DNA of 64,000 nucleotides from positions 151,775,104 to 151,839,103 of the forward strand of contig NC_092520.1 in NCBI RefSeq assembly GCF_037038585.1. The letters are read 5' to 3'. Of this stretch, positions 12,562 to 26,560 are shown piece after piece. The position numbers and the translations under genes were made by a program. Source of the DNA: Patagioenas fasciata (lineage: Eukaryota; Chordata; Aves; Columbiformes; Columbidae). Every line of letters begins with the position of its first letter. The first letter of the stretch is position 1. Below the pieces are notes generated by a model. That model made no database searches. It saw only the letters and a program-made list of their open reading frames with translations, and was not told the origin of the DNA.

Positions 12562-15500
12562 TAAAGGTGGATTATGTTGTTCCAGATGGCTCTGTGTTGC
12601 AGTAAGAAAACCTTGATATTCTCCCAGCTTCTCTGCTTAGTAAACCTCAACTTTAAAGCCACAATTGTCCATGTCATGAATGAGTATTATTAGTTCAACT
12701 GACGGGGAGTTACTAAATTTTCTATGACAGAGTTTAGGGAGGCATTTTGGAAGTTATTTGGAGATGAACAATGAAGGGATTAATAATAACAGTAAAGAAA
12801 CATTAAACTAAAAATTATAGGAGTAGAATTCTTATACTTGAAACCAAAACTGATAAATTTCTTTTAAAAAAAGAATATATAAAATGAGAAAAAGTTATTG
12901 AATTTAAGAAAGTTCTATGAAACTTGTATCAGAATAACATAGCGCATACAAGCACTGACATCTTTGCAGACTCCATATTAGAGGCAAATTATGAAAGAAA
13001 CAGAATATTAAAGGAAGAACTTTGTTTACAAACTGGAAGCTCAAAAATAAGATGAGGTAAAAGAAGTGGGGTGGCACTTCTGGACACTGAAAACTGATAA
13101 CGAAAGGATGGATTACTAGGCTGAAGCACCCAACTGCAACTATGAACAAGGAAGGCGGCAATCCTGAGCTCTTACTTTCTTTGGGTTAGAATCACTCCCC
13201 TAGTACCTATGCATCCTTACAGACAGAATACCCTATAGTGCATAGGAATGACACCTTGAAAGGGGTCCAGCACACTAGGATGTAGTCATAACTACACTGA
13301 CAAGAGGTAACTATTGAGTTAGAGAGATGAGCACCTCTGTTACACAGAATCCATTTTTGCCTTGTACCCACCTCTGGCAAAAATAGGTTGTTTTATCATA
13401 AATGGAGCATCTCTTTTTCCAATGTATTTTCTGTAGCCAAATTTTTATTGACAAAAGTCCTGAGGGGCATTTGTGCCCTAATTGAATATCTTATTCCAAT
13501 AAGATGTTCAGTTTCCAAAGAATGCTGCAGAAGTTAATAATTTCCTTGAGAAACAAAGAACACTGGCAAAGCAAAAGTTTTCGGAATGGGAATACCTTTC
13601 CCTAGGCACACTTTTGCCTGTTGCGAGAAACAAAAAAAACAGCCTTTAACATGTGGAGACTTTTTCCACCAACTCCATCTCAGAGAATTCTTCATAGCCT
13701 AAATGAAGCAACTTTTAGCCTTATGTCAAGCATAAAGAGAATATAGAATTTTTTTGGCTGGCAACCACAAATACCCCTAAATGGCTGAAATATCCCCTCA
13801 ACTACTACATTAAATGATTCAGTATCATACTCAACATTTTAATAATTAACAAATATATGCTTGTCTTATACAACATATCACTTCTCATATATCTTGTTTC
13901 AGTTTTATCTATAGAGCATCAAGGTTTCAGAAACCCTACTGCCAAAAATGTCTAGAAGAACTTCAAAGACCACCCAAGACTCTGAACTGAGCAGTGGCAT
14001 AAATGAATCTCGATTTTAGTGCAAAGAATTAATCAGCTCCTTCCATAAGCCTAGAGCCAGACAGTGAGTGATGAAAGGAAATAATTGTGAAATAACAATA
14101 TTGTTTTAAGAAATTATTCTGCTTGATTTCCTGGGAGACAGAACCACTGGATCAAGTTCCTCTGTTCTGTAATTTTGCTTAGGGACCTAGTGTTTTCTAT
14201 ACTCCATTTATAGCATTAGCTCTAAGAAATAGCATTTAAAATAATGTCTTGCAGAGTCTGAGTGCCTTTTTTAAACTGGGATCATGATGAGCTGGCATCT
14301 TCTGGGCAAAGCAGTTGTCAAACTACTTTTTTACAAATTGCTGAAGTGTGAAGTCACTACGGTCTTCAAAAATACACTGCCTCGAAGGTCCTACTAGTCT
14401 ATATTTCTTTCCTGATAGCAAACAATAACTGGACTTTTGGAGTTGTGAGAAGGAAGTTTCACTGTAGCACCTAAACCCAAATGCTGGCAATGTGTAATAC
14501 TGTTTTTACATTTACAATTTGAAAATCAGAGTTGATTAAAAAAAGGCCTAGTTTTGTGGAGACTAAATTGTATGATTTGCGCTGTTCCTTTTAGGGATCA
14601 ACTTCCAATATATTGGTCTAGGAGAAGGTGAGTTTTAGATATCACTATAAAAAAAAACAAATCTAGGGAAAGGTGTATGTCTGAATATTTGAAAACAAAG
14701 GTTCTTAAAGCTCTGGTATATAGAATTACATCCAAATCTGTATACAGAGGTACACGTATGCATTGTATTTGTATTAAAACAGATAATTGTGGTAGAAATA
14801 ATGAAGTTAAAGTTGAGGACTGAGAACCTGAAGAAGCATCCGCATGTTTGGTAGAGGGGGAAACAGAATTTACTCTTCAGAAACATTTCCCCAAATCATG
14901 ATACTAACCAATACCAGGACCATTTCATTTTAGAAGATGAAGCAGCTGGATTTTGCAAATAGCCTGAGCCTGTAGGTGGAAGCTTGAAGTACTGCTAGTA
15001 AAGATACCCCAAAGTCATAATGTATAATAGTACCAAATACTGATATTAAAACTATCTAACATCATTTTAAAGCATTTATTTCTTTGAAAAATTAGAAGTG
15101 GATGCATACTCGCATGCATTACAAAAATGAATGCCACCCTGCCGATTCTCTTACTGAATGGAAATCAATTTACAACACAGAAATGATGGGTTGAGATTTT
15201 CTCCTGGAAGATTGTCACCTTTAACTCGGAAATCTGCCTGAGAGATTCAGACAGCAGCAATACTGAAAATGGTTCAAAAGCACTGAAACCTGACAAAGCA
15301 ACAATGAGTTATTTTCTAATTAGAGCACCTTAACACTGAATTTTATTGTGCTTTAGTCATATGCTTTGCCTTCTGCTGAATCCCTAGAGCAACAAGGAAA
15401 AATAAAACAGAAATGGCAGTTTGAAATAGCATGTTTTTCATGTATATATGCATTAATAAGCATATATCTTGAGGCTTCATTTCAGCTCCTGGTTTCAGAA

Positions 15501-18500
15501 AAGAGCAAAATTTAATTAATGTGAAGGAGCATTTGAAGCAAAGTCAGAGCTGCCTGTTCTCTGAAGACCAGCTCATGAACTGCAGGGACAATTTTTTACT
15601 TACTAGCAGATAAATTTTCTCTCAGGAGAAAATAAAATAATATGACACCACTGTAAAAATTGTAAAAATTTCTGGTCAGGTTTCACTGAGTGGAACTGTT
15701 GTCATTTTCATGAACAGAAATGGAAAATGCTTTCTGGCCTGCAGAGCTCTTGTGTGATAGCGCGTTGTCAAGAAGTGACAGTTTAGTTAATTTAAGCAAG
15801 TTGTTCCTCAACAACAGTATATTGGGCAAATCCAAACTGTATGGAAAACCCATATCAAATTAAAACTTAGAAATAAAACAGTCAAAATGGCAACAGTTTT
15901 CATTTGGAGTACAAGTGAAAACTGTATGTTATTGAAATTAAAAACTAATTTGATTTAGTTTCTCAGTTTTGATCTGGATCTTAAGTTTCTTAGGAGTATT
16001 TATTTTGGTTTACTGAGGCAGTACCAAACCCAACAAAGTAACTGTAACTGAAGCCAGACCTGAATCAAAGTCTAGTGATCCTCATTTGACTCCTGATTTA
16101 AAGCTCTCTTAAAAGCTGGTTGTTTCACCTTGTTTCTTGTAGTTGTTTGTTGTTGTTGTTGTTTTGTTTTAAATTTTACCCTGCCTGTGGTATTTTACAT
16201 TTTATAAAGATCAGAACACTATCAGACATCAATCCTTCACTCTTTACCTTGAAAAAAACAATTACCTCCCCCGACCTTATTTTTTAAGTTCCATGGATCA
16301 GAGGTGTCTCCACGTGCATCTCTTAGTAGGTGGCGAACTATGGAATTTGAGTGTGGTTGACTGCGGCAACCTCTTAAACTTGCTCAGCTATCGCAGGATG
16401 AAAAGAAACAAGCAACCATATCTGAATTTTTAAAATGATTCCTCAAAAATATTCAAAGGAATGTATCACATGGGTCTATTATTTTTTTTTTTTCCTAATG
16501 GAGATAAGACTGCTTTATCTCTAAAATAAAAATATATCTTTTTACGTAGTTCAAGGATTGTTATGAACTCAGTGATCTATATGCAGCAAGACCTTGTACT
16601 AAGCTTTTATTCAAGTAAGATGCAAACAAATTCCTTTAAATTGTGACTTAGCTATCTCTTTCAAATCAGCTTTCATTCAAATTTATTTAAAGATTTTTGG
16701 TGTTATGGACATCCTGGTGACATTATAAAAGATCATCTTCTTGAAACAGTCTCATGGACAGCAATTACATTACTAATAGACATTATCTAATCGTGTTTCT
16801 TCAAAACATTTGTATGATAAATTATTAATTGTTTGAACATTGTAAGGTTTTGTAGTTGGGTTTTGGCTTTTTTTTTTTTCTTTTGGAATTTTAAACTTTC
16901 AAAACACTCAACTTTTCTATGGATTTCTTCTCACAGCCATGAATGGCTAAAAATGATTATCCTGTGCTTTCAAACTAGCCTTCTGTTCCTACTGGTCATG
17001 ACTTAGATGTCGGTCAGTGGATGAGAGTCATAAATTAATTGCAGTTATTACAATTTTAGCAGGACTTACACAAGAGTATGAGACACACCGCTAAGACCAG
17101 TAGGAGGGTTATCACAGCAGCCAATACAGCGACACGTGTTCTGGAGCAACAGTTTTTACCTACACACAGCAAAAATAAAGATTAGGGAAACAACTGGGAA
17201 CCTCACCTTCGTTTAAAGGTGCCCTTTCCAGGCTCACACTGAAGCAACTAATTTGAATTAGGCAAAGCCCTTCAGTGCTGTCCCTTCTGATGTTTATTCT
17301 TGTGCTAAATACATTTATTTTTTTCCCCCATGACAGACATTCAACCTGAACCCGCCTGCGTGGCCTAGAATGCTTTGTTAAATTCCATTGCACTTGATAC
17401 TAGAGCTAAGTGCTCACTAGGATCCTTATCTGCTCCTTCAAAATACTATGGAAGCAAAATCCAATCCACATACCAGATGAAGGTCCTGCCATGTTATACT
17501 CCCTAATAAAGGAAATTTTTCAGAGGGGTTGAAATGTTTTCTCTTTCTGTTTTGGCTGTTGTTTAGGGACTTTTGTTCAGGCTTTACTTCAAGGGGATCC
17601 TTACGATATTCGTTAGTCTGCCAACTGTTTGGGTGCTATAGACCACAAGCAGGTCCAAGAGAGGAGAAATAAACAGTGGCTGATTGGACTTGTTGGACTT
17701 GAATTAAAAGGTAAAGGAGAGCTTTCCATCTCTTCTTGCTTCACAAACCTACTGGAGTATTTACTTAGCCTTTCTGTTATCTTTGAACTTTACGGTGTCT
17801 GTGTGACAACTAGGATCTGAAAAACAAATTGAGGGTTTTGGTGCTATTACTTCTGCTCTGTAAAGTAAACAGTTTTAGATAAAGGAGGAAGCCATCCCGA
17901 GTCCCAGCTGCAGTCAATATCTGGTCTGTTCTGTCTCATAACCTCATTTTCACATCTACTTGTATGTTACTATTTGAATTACTGAAATCTAAGAAGTTGT
18001 CAGAATAGCATTAAACTGGACTGATTTTAAATCAGTCTTCGAAAGAAGAAAGGGCCCCAGAAGAACTCTGAGCTGTCAGGTTTTCTGCTTGGAGGTTTTG
18101 TCGGGAAATGGTTGCACCCTGAAAACATGCTGATTGTGCTAATCAACAAATTATTTGGTAGGTGCAAACTATCTATTGATACACTAGTGCATGTGGTTAC
18201 CAACAAGACTGGGAAGGGTAGAGAGAAGTTTTATTGGCAAAAAAAGGAAGCTTGTAGGAAGGAAGTTGATGACCAGGAATCCTAAGGTAGAAATTCCGGA
18301 AATGGTTTGAGTACTTTATGCAGGAATGGAGGATGAAATGGAGAGGCAACATTTTAGCACCTGGCTGAGAAGATGGAGTGAGGATCCAGGTTTCTCATTC
18401 TTCAGGAATTAGGAACACATCTGATGCAGAGTGTCCAAACACTGGAGGAACACGTCTCATCTTAACCATAAGGGAGTCAAGCTGCTGGACACAACATCTA

Positions 18501-19845
18501 TAAGGTTTTAAATAGCTTTTGAAACTAATAAGAGCAAGCTGGCAGTGGCTGAAGGATCTAAGTAACTCTTAAAATGAAGAAAGGGAAGATGACACAGGCT
18601 AAAGAACAGTTTAGTGTGATATTACCATTATGTGTGACTTCAAAACCACTGTGTCCTCAGGAAAAGGTGAGGTCAGAGTATAAAAACAGTCAAGCAGAAA
18701 ATGCAAAACTGACTGTAATTTAAACAAAACATTAAGAAGCAAACTACAGGTATGTCACACCTGCTCTACACATATATTAGAAGTCTGAAAGAAAAAGCTG
18801 AGAACACCTGGCATGTTCCACACTAGACTAAAATACTCAGATGACAGGTACCTGAAAATGTGTGGCTTCTCTTGTCTGAGATATCCTCAGGTATCAGATA
18901 ACTGCATAGACATGGAAGATGTTGAATCTGTGGCCTTCTATATCTGCGTACTGAAGCCAGACTGAATCTCCTGATGCTTCCTAGGTGGCTTTCAATATGC
19001 CATGTATATGCGGAAATGGTTAAAAGGAAGAGAGTCATCATGGTACTAGACTACATAAGGAAAAACAGAGTGATAGTGGGTAAAAGAGGGGAACTACAGG
19101 AAGCTTATTAAAAAGAAGCTAAAAAGGGCTGCTGAGAGAGAATTAAATCCATACAGGTAGACTATACTTTATTGAAGGACAGCATCCTGGCAACACATGG
19201 CAAATACACAACGCACTTACTAAGAATGATCTGGGAACAGGTAAAAGGAAGTTGACACAGCCATTGGGAACAGACCATTAACTTTCTAAAGCTGTAGGCA
19301 TCAAATGAAGAAAGTAGAAAGTATCACAAACTCTGGGAGACCAAAAATTATAAGAAAAAAAAACGATTAGACACAAAAGAACCTGAAAAGGAAAAGACTG
19401 AAACATGGTTTTGAGCACGTGTGTTTCCAACACATTGTGTCTTCAAACACATGAAGAGAAAGTATGTTGCTGGAGATCTGTAGACCAGTGGATTGTTGGC
19501 TATCCAGGAAGCATTCAGAAGATAAGGCTGTAGTAAAGAAGGTGAATTAATTGCTTGTATAAGGACTCACTGAGTAAGAACTGGGTAATCTTCCATTTTG
19601 GGGCAGTTCCTTGTGAAGAGCTGCATGAACCAGAAGACTTATGGCCCAAATAAAACCTGGATTTAGTAAAAAATTCCAAGGGACATCACATGTGCGATAG
19701 CTGGATTACTAATGCTGTTTGGTAACCCCACTCTTAAAGCAATCTTTGCACCCAAGGATAGATAACAGCTATAATGTGAATGAAAAATAAAAAATAAAAA
19801 TATTCTAGAGACGATCTGGCAACTTCGGGTCTGCTCTCGTGACCA
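12562..19845. other. intergenic stretch, no gene recognised
   Basis: AT-rich DNA without a recognisable exon on either strand and almost without long open frames. A GTT repeat lies at about 16147-16166, with A and T runs elsewhere. Parts of 17.9-19.4 kb look like very old interspersed repeat but cannot be assigned. Confidence 0.5.
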
Positions 19846-19985
19846 CACAGTCACAGAATCATTTAGGTTAGAAGTGAACTTTTCCGGATCACCTAGTCCA
19901 ACTTTCCTGCTCAAGCAGCATCAACTAGAACAGGTTGTCTAGGACCGTTCACAGTCAGGTTTTGAGTATCTCCTAGGATGAAGAC
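19846..19985 (-). mobile_element. CR1 LINE fragment, 3' end, old
   Basis: The plus strand starts with the reverse complement of the CR1 3' end (CACAGTCACAGAATCA) and continues with diverged CR1 words such as the block around CTAGTCCAAC and the block around TTTTGAGTATCTCC. Only about 140 bp is recognisable. It is more diverged than the copies at 30 and 31.5 kb, suggesting an older insertion. Confidence 0.75.
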
Positions 19986-22900
19986 TCTACAACCTCACAT
20001 GTTAGAAATTGTTCAGAAGGAAAACAAACAACAATCAGGAATGTTTGTCTGCCACATGGTTTTATAAATCCATGATTTGCCTCTATCTTCAATGGTGCAT
20101 GCAGTTCTACTACTCCTATTTCAAAAAGTATATAGGAGAAGGTTCAAAAAAGGGAAGCAGTAAATGATAGCATAGTAGATTAGAGTTCTGCAGAAAAAGA
20201 CATGACTAAGAAGAGGCTATGTCAGGGTTATATATAACCTTGGATAGAGTTTGTCTGCTTACTGTCTCTTTCAGAGAACTTCAGCTGAAGCCAGTAGGAG
20301 GACAGCTCAGAATAAAGAAATGTAGCTGATTCTTTGTGTGATATCAGAAAGAACTGTGGTTTCCCTTATCAAAGGACATTATAGAAATCAGGACTGTATA
20401 TAGAACCAAGAGGAGACTGGGCAAGTTTGTAGAAGAGAAATCCACTGAGGGTCCATAATTTGAAACACATCTGTCTCAGGAAGTCCCTGAATACATGCAT
20501 GCATGTGAAAGTGTTACAGCAAGGTATCAGCTATGCCTACCCTCTTCTTATCCATCTCTGCTTGTTCACTTTTCCCCGTGTTGGAGACATGAGGCTGGGC
20601 TAGATTGTTTCTTGGTCTGGCTCATAAGATCCTTTTCTTCCTATGCTAGTGAAGCCAACAAGCGTTTAGTTACAGATTATGCAACACATCAACTTCCCCC
20701 TCCTCTGGCTATATAAAGCGGACAATTGTATCTTCCTGTCTCCCATACAGTTTTATATCACTAAACTTTTAGAAAATAAGGAACGGTCTCCTCTCCTCTC
20801 ATTAAATCCATATAATTCTAGCAGACAGCCAAAAACTCACCGGGAGATGTGTAGTCAGCTGCAGCATTTGTGTCTGGGGATTGCACTTTCACTTCTGCAT
20901 ATGTAGAATCTAAAACCAGGCAAAAATAACAGAGAACAGAGAAAGCTGAGAAACAACTTTAATGGAACAAAAATGATGGAAATGATGAGAAATGCTGAAC
21001 ACATGACAGCAGCTGATTTACGTGACTGTGTTTAACTATGCCTGAATAAAATTTTGGCCGTTGCATTCACACCTTAGAGAACTGGCTGCTATAAGCAGAA
21101 ACACATCTGGTTTATCTTCAGTGCAGACAATAACAGAGGAGACATGGGCACACACACATGCATTTTAAATCTAATCAGAAGTGGAGAAAAATGTCTAAGT
21201 TTATCTGTATTCAGTTCACACCCATATGTGAGTGGTGAGAATGGCTACAATAGTGAAACAAACCTGAAAGCTGCAGATCATTCTAAATTTGAAGGGGTTA
21301 GTATTAATAGTTAACTATAAGACAGTAGAAAAAGTGAAAACTGTTCTAACATCTGCAGATAATAAATATAAATAACTATGGAAGAAAGCACGTGGGGAAG
21401 GAAGGAAGGGCAGTGACTCATAAAAAGGGGGTAAAAGTAAGAAATACGATGTTGCAATTTTGTAAAACATTCAAAGTCATCCTGATATACAGAACAGAGC
21501 CCCTTTGTTTCTATCACCATAGAGTTAATGCTTCCTATGAGTTTAAGTGCATTCTTCTGGCTTATGGAGTTCATTTCATTCCTTTACAAACACTGCATTT
21601 GATCCAGTTAATCCACTATCAAAGAGAAAATAGCAAGCTGGAGGAAAAAGAAGACAGAAGTCCGTGTTTGAGCTCTCTTCTGTAAGATATGCACAGCTAC
21701 TGGGAAATACTGTGCATAAATTAAGTGAATAGTTGATAGAGGTTTTCCAGAGAGGCACAAGCAAAGAAATGTAAAAATGCTATTAAAACTATGTAAATCT
21801 GTAAGTAGGAGTATATGCATTAAATTATAAAGAAAATACAACTTTTAATCAGGTGGTATCTATTTTGGGTGCCTGTCAATATATCCATGAAGTAGTCTGT
21901 TGGAAGGTGATAGAAACACTTTATTTGGGTTTTAAAAACTTCAGCCATCTGAAAATAGATGCCAAGGGAATCACACTTCGTGCAAAAGACAAGCACGGGA
22001 TGACAAGAAATAGAAACTACTATTTCTGTCGAAGAGAAACTAATGTTAAAAAGAAAGTGAAGAAAAAAGAAAATAAAACACAGAGGCAAATTACATGAAG
22101 TCTGTTATTTTAGGATGTAATTTGATGCAGATGTAGCAAAACCAGTGTAAAAATTTATGTAATAATTCTTAGTGTGTCAAAGAAAGTTAAATTTTAGGTT
22201 AGAATTTTGCCAACTCATTTATACTAAATTAAACTAGATCTGTCCATGAAACCTTTTATGCTTGATTTATTAAAAAAAATAGTTTGTACAGACAAAGTCA
22301 GGAAGAAGAAAACCCTGAAGCAATGCCTACTATACTCAGCAAGGAGAAATGGGTTATGCAGGAGACTGCTTTGAACAACAGAAACATGAGGCACTTGATC
22401 TCCTGATTGGTTTGCTCCAGGAATCAGTGTCTGCTGCATGAGGACACACCTGCTTCAGGAACAATTGATGTTCAGCTGTGGAATAATCTCCTAAACAGAT
22501 ACAAGCCACTCTTAATATCACATAAGAAATTCCCCCTCACATTTGCATCTTAATAAATGAAAAATTGATCTTATAATCGCCCCCTTCATTTTGGTAAAAA
22601 AATTATGTGGACGCTCCACCGACACGTTTTTCACAGCTCTACCCCCTATATTTCCTTCATCCTCTTGGGGCTTTGGTGCTCCACAGCACTCTTTTAAAAT
22701 GTGTGGTAGGAAGGCTGAAGAATACAAAGAAAGATCGGCGCAGATCGATTGGCCTACCTTGGACATCAGCGACCCGTAGTCTGGAGCTGGTTGATTCAGT
22801 CAAGTTCAAGTCAGCGTAAATGAGATCTGGCATTCTCCCCCTTCTTCTTTTTGACCCCTTGGTGCTGTTTTTAAAACAGTACTCTAGACTGAGAACAACT

Positions 22901-23794
22901 CGTAGCTCCCTCCCCTTTGTAGCCTTCAGGAGGAAGTGCTTTCCTCTTGTGGTAATACAGAAACTCGTAATGAGAAGGGAAGCCCACTTCTAACTGATCT
23001 TTTGATAGTAGCACGTTAAACGTAAAGTTGTGGCCTTGTTGTAGTTGCCTGTCATGGTAATGCCAGAAGTGATTCTGGTATTAGTAGTATTCTGAATTAC
23101 CAAATATTGACACCTTGTCCCTTCCCCCATCCTTGTATTTTGACAAGACAAGCTTTATCATATGAAATGAAAAGGAGAAGAAAAGTACAGAGATTCAGAA
23201 GTCAACCCTGGGAAGCAGAGTGAAGCTTTCAGGGTGGACCTACAGCACATCACAGGGAGCAACCCTTGCTGTCCAAAAAGGCTCTCAGAAGCAGACATCT
23301 GACAGCATGATACATTTGCCCCTGATCCACAGAGAAAGGTTTTCAATGTTGCTCAAACAGGACCCTGCCAAAACAGGACTCTGCCACATCTTAAGGCTCT
23401 GTCATGTCCGCAGCTCCTCTAAACCAGAACCAGGCTCACTTGCCCTGTCCTGCAGAATGTTGGGTTTTGTGCATCTCAGAAGCATGTTCTTCCACTTGTA
23501 GGTAACTTCTGATGGCAAATGAGGATTGACGTGGGATTGGTCCAGCCTCTTTTGGGAAGGACTAGGGGTGTTTAGTAAGCAAAGGCAGGAACTACAATAG
23601 GTTAGTTTAGACAAGACAAGCCTATAGGCTTTCCAGGCTTTTAGTTCTTGCATGACTAATGCTTTCATAGAGCAGGAGGTGGCAGCTATGGACATTGTAC
23701 TGTGAATCCTTGTTAGAGGAAATACCTTTGCTCATAGCAGCATTTCCAATTGGAAATGTCAGATTTAGTTTTTGTGCTGATGGCAGATGTAATC
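19986..23794. other. intergenic stretch, no gene recognised
   Basis: No exon, RNA gene or clear transposon was recognised on either strand. Short open frames occur (up to 97 codons, for example 21392-21685 plus) without family resemblance. Confidence 0.5.
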
Positions 23795-25080
23795 TGCCAG
23801 GAGAAGCTGATGACCCAGCCTGATCTGCTGGTCGACAGGAGGCTCAATGTGAACCAGCAGGGTGTGCCCTGGCAGCCGAGAGGTCAAACCACATCCTGGG
23901 GTGCATCAAACACATCATAACCAGCAGGTCAAAAGCAGTGATTATCCTGCTTCATTCAGCATTGGTGCAGCCTAACCTTGAGCGCTGTGTGCAGTTCTGG
24001 GCCTGTCGTGGTTTAACCCCAGCTGGCAATTAAACACCATGCAGCCACTCACTCACTCCCCCTCCAGTGGGATGGAGGAGAGAATTGGAAGAGTAAAAGT
24101 GAGAACACTCTTGGGTTAGGAGAAAGACAGTTTAATAGGTAAAGCAAGAGCCATGCAACAAGCAAAACAGACCAAGGAATTCATTCACAGCTTCCCATGG
24201 GCAGGCAGGTGTTCACCCATCTCCAAGAAAGCTGGGCTCCGTCACATGTAACAGTTACTTGGGAAGACAAATGCCATCACCGCAAATGGCCTCCCCTTCC
24301 TCTTCCATCAGTTTTATATTGCTGAGCATGATGTTGTATGGTATGGAACATCCCTTTGGTCAGTTGGGGTCAGCTGCCCCAGCTGTGTGCCCTCCCAACT
24401 TCTTGTGCACCCCCAGTCCACTCGCTGGTGAGGTGGTGCAAGAAGCAGGAAAGGCCTTGGCTCTGTGCAAGCACTGCTCAGCAGTAGCTAAAACATTCTG
24501 GTACTATCAACACTGTTTTCAGCACAAAAACTAACCCCATACTAGCTACCTTGAAGAAAATTAACTCTATCCCAGCCAAAACCAGCTCAGGGCACCACAA
24601 TTTACGAAGTATGTGAAGGTCCTTCAATGCATCCAGAGGAAGGCAACAACACTGGTGGAAGGGCTGGAAGGCATGTCCTGTGAGGAGCAGCCAAGGACTC
24701 TGGATCTGTCTAGGCTGGAGAAAAGGAGGCTGAGAGGTGACCTCCACATCTTCCTGAGGAGGGAATGTGGATAGGGAGGTGCTGATCTCTTCTCCCTTGT
24801 ATCCAGTGACAAGACACATGGGGATGGTTCAAAGGTGCATCAGGGGAGGTTCTTACTTGACATTAGGAAACATTTCTTTACCGAGAGGGTGGTCAGCCAC
24901 TGGAACAGGCTTCCTAGAGATGTGGTTGATGCCTCGAGCCTGTCAATGTTGAAGAGAAATTTGGACAATGCCCTTAATAATGAGCTTTAACTTCTGGTCA
25001 GCCCTGAATTCGTCAGGCAGTTGGACTAGATGATTGTTGTAGGTACTTTGCAACTGGAACTGTTCTGTTTTATTCTATGC
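23795..25080 (+). mobile_element. CR1 LINE 3' part, split by an LTR insertion
   Basis: The left piece (about 23795-24003) has the CR1 region that encodes the end of the reverse transcriptase, and the right piece (24590-25080) continues in register to the CR1 3' end, with the typical blocks around GAGAGGGTGGTCAGCCACTGG and GGACTAGATGATTGTTGTAGG. The LTR at 24004-24589 interrupts the element. It is 5'-truncated, as is usual for CR1, and its reading frame is broken. Confidence 0.9.
24004..24589 (+). mobile_element. solo LTR, avian endogenous retrovirus, nested in CR1
   Basis: It begins TGTCGTGGTTTAACCCC and ends ACCAGCTCA, a full-length copy of the LTR family seen at 6.3 and 12.0 kb. The host CR1 resumes exactly after it. 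The flanks GGGCC (23999-24003) and GGGCA (24590-24594) look like a 5-bp target duplication with one later change. It is a solo LTR with no internal viral region, and is younger than the CR1 it interrupts. Confidence 0.9.
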
Positions 25081-26203
25081 AAGCCTCATTAAGTACAATG
25101 GAGGATGAATGTGTCACTCACTACTACTGGCCTTGCTGTGACTTGGCTATGCTCTGACTCAGAAGGAATTTGGTATATTCCCATAGGAATTTGAAGGGGA
25201 AAATGTTTAGTGAGAATTAAGATTATGTTACTAAGCACAGTGCAGTGATCCCAGTAATATATGCTCTATTCAGGACATGACTGGGTGTCTGGACGATTCT
25301 CTTGCAATCTCATGGGTTCTCTTCATGAACTTGCCTTCAAGGCAAATATTTTTTTTTTCTGTCCATGCTTCAGTTTTAGCCAAGCTAATTACTAGCTAAT
25401 ACATGTTCATCAGTCCACTGAGGAAGGAATCCACTCCGCATGGTTAGTTAGCCTCCTAATCACTCTGCTTTGTAATGCTTGCTTTTAAAGTCTGAGGGTG
25501 TTTTTGCCTTGTGTACCAATTATTGTAAAAATAAGCAGGGGCTCTGCCTTTGGGAAAGTGAGGCGATAATTTGTTGAAAAGTTTCGGTATGAAATTTGAA
25601 ATTCAGAAGAGTAAGTATCATGACAAAGAATATAACTATCATCAGATTTGCTCTTCTGATTCTCATGTATACACTGGGGAAAAATGTAAGAAGAGAGAAC
25701 AACAAATGGTTTAGCTTTTGTAAAACTGGAATTCATAGGTTGGCTGTATGACAATGTGTAAAGTCCATTTTTTGGTAAACAATGAGTCATTGCCTCATTA
25801 TTACCTGGCAATCAGCAAGTGAATTCTCTGCCATGAGGTCATTGGAATACATACTTTCTTGCTAGATATGGCAGGACTAGTTTTAGATTCAAACACATTA
25901 TTAATAACTTAGGAGCTTAGTTTTCTGTACTGACCTGAGTACAGGGAGTATGTTGATAGCTTGACAATAGATAATGATGACTGAAATGCCAGTGAGCAAA
26001 TACATATAGTAGCCCATCTATGAAAGCTCTGGACTTAATAATTAAGAGCAGCTATTGAAGAGGTGCCTGTTTTCCTGTCTTTACTGCATTATAGTACATT
26101 GCTTTTCTGATTCAGAATGAACTATACTAGAAAGTATTTTTAATGAAACTAAAATAAATGCCAGTGCCTGTTGAATGTATTTCTTCTAAAGGGGGACATT
26201 TTT
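25081..26203. other. gap downstream of the MOXD2 pseudogene, nothing recognised
   Basis: This interval would hold the 3' untranslated region of the MOXD2 pseudogene (minus strand). No clear AATAAA signal on the minus strand was found close to its stop at 26204, and no other gene is visible. Confidence 0.4.
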
Positions 26204-26560
26204 CTATTGTTTAAGTATCCTCTTATGTTCAGGACCATCAGATCTGGAATACCCCACTACCAGATGGTAATTACAGAGACTTCTCCAGCAGGCCAGTGAT
26301 CTGTTTTGGTGTTCTGCCCCTCGGTTTCCGTATTCAGAGGCCAAGATAAGCCAAGCAAACACCAGCTGTGTGAGTGAAAGAAAAGGAAGTGAAGTGGTTT
26401 CTTTGGTGGCTGATAACTCAGAAGCACTAGCTGTGGTCAAATGGAGGTTTGCTGTGGTCCTCAGGCCTGACATTGAGAGGTGTCCAGAAATATTGTGACA
26501 GGCAGCCCCCTCTGGAATATTGATGTCTCTGATTAGACCACTCTCATTTCTCTGGAGTTC
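26204..26560 (-). pseudogene. MOXD2: MOXD2 last coding exon with hydrophobic tail
   Basis: The acceptor TTAG|GAAC starts a frame of 118 codons ending in TAG. It begins with the pattern NESGLIRDINIPEG, which aligns with the conserved MOXD2 C-terminal region, and later has a Ser/Thr-rich part followed by a hydrophobic run (LPFLSLTQLVFAWLILAS). That run could be a membrane or GPI-type anchor, but about 35 hydrophilic residues follow it, so the final stop may lie beyond the ancestral one. The assignment is by short motif only. Confidence 0.65.

Noticed and set aside
17900-19400. Old LINE-like or retroelement remnant
   Set aside because: Texture suggests an ancient repeat but no diagnostic motif or end could be named.
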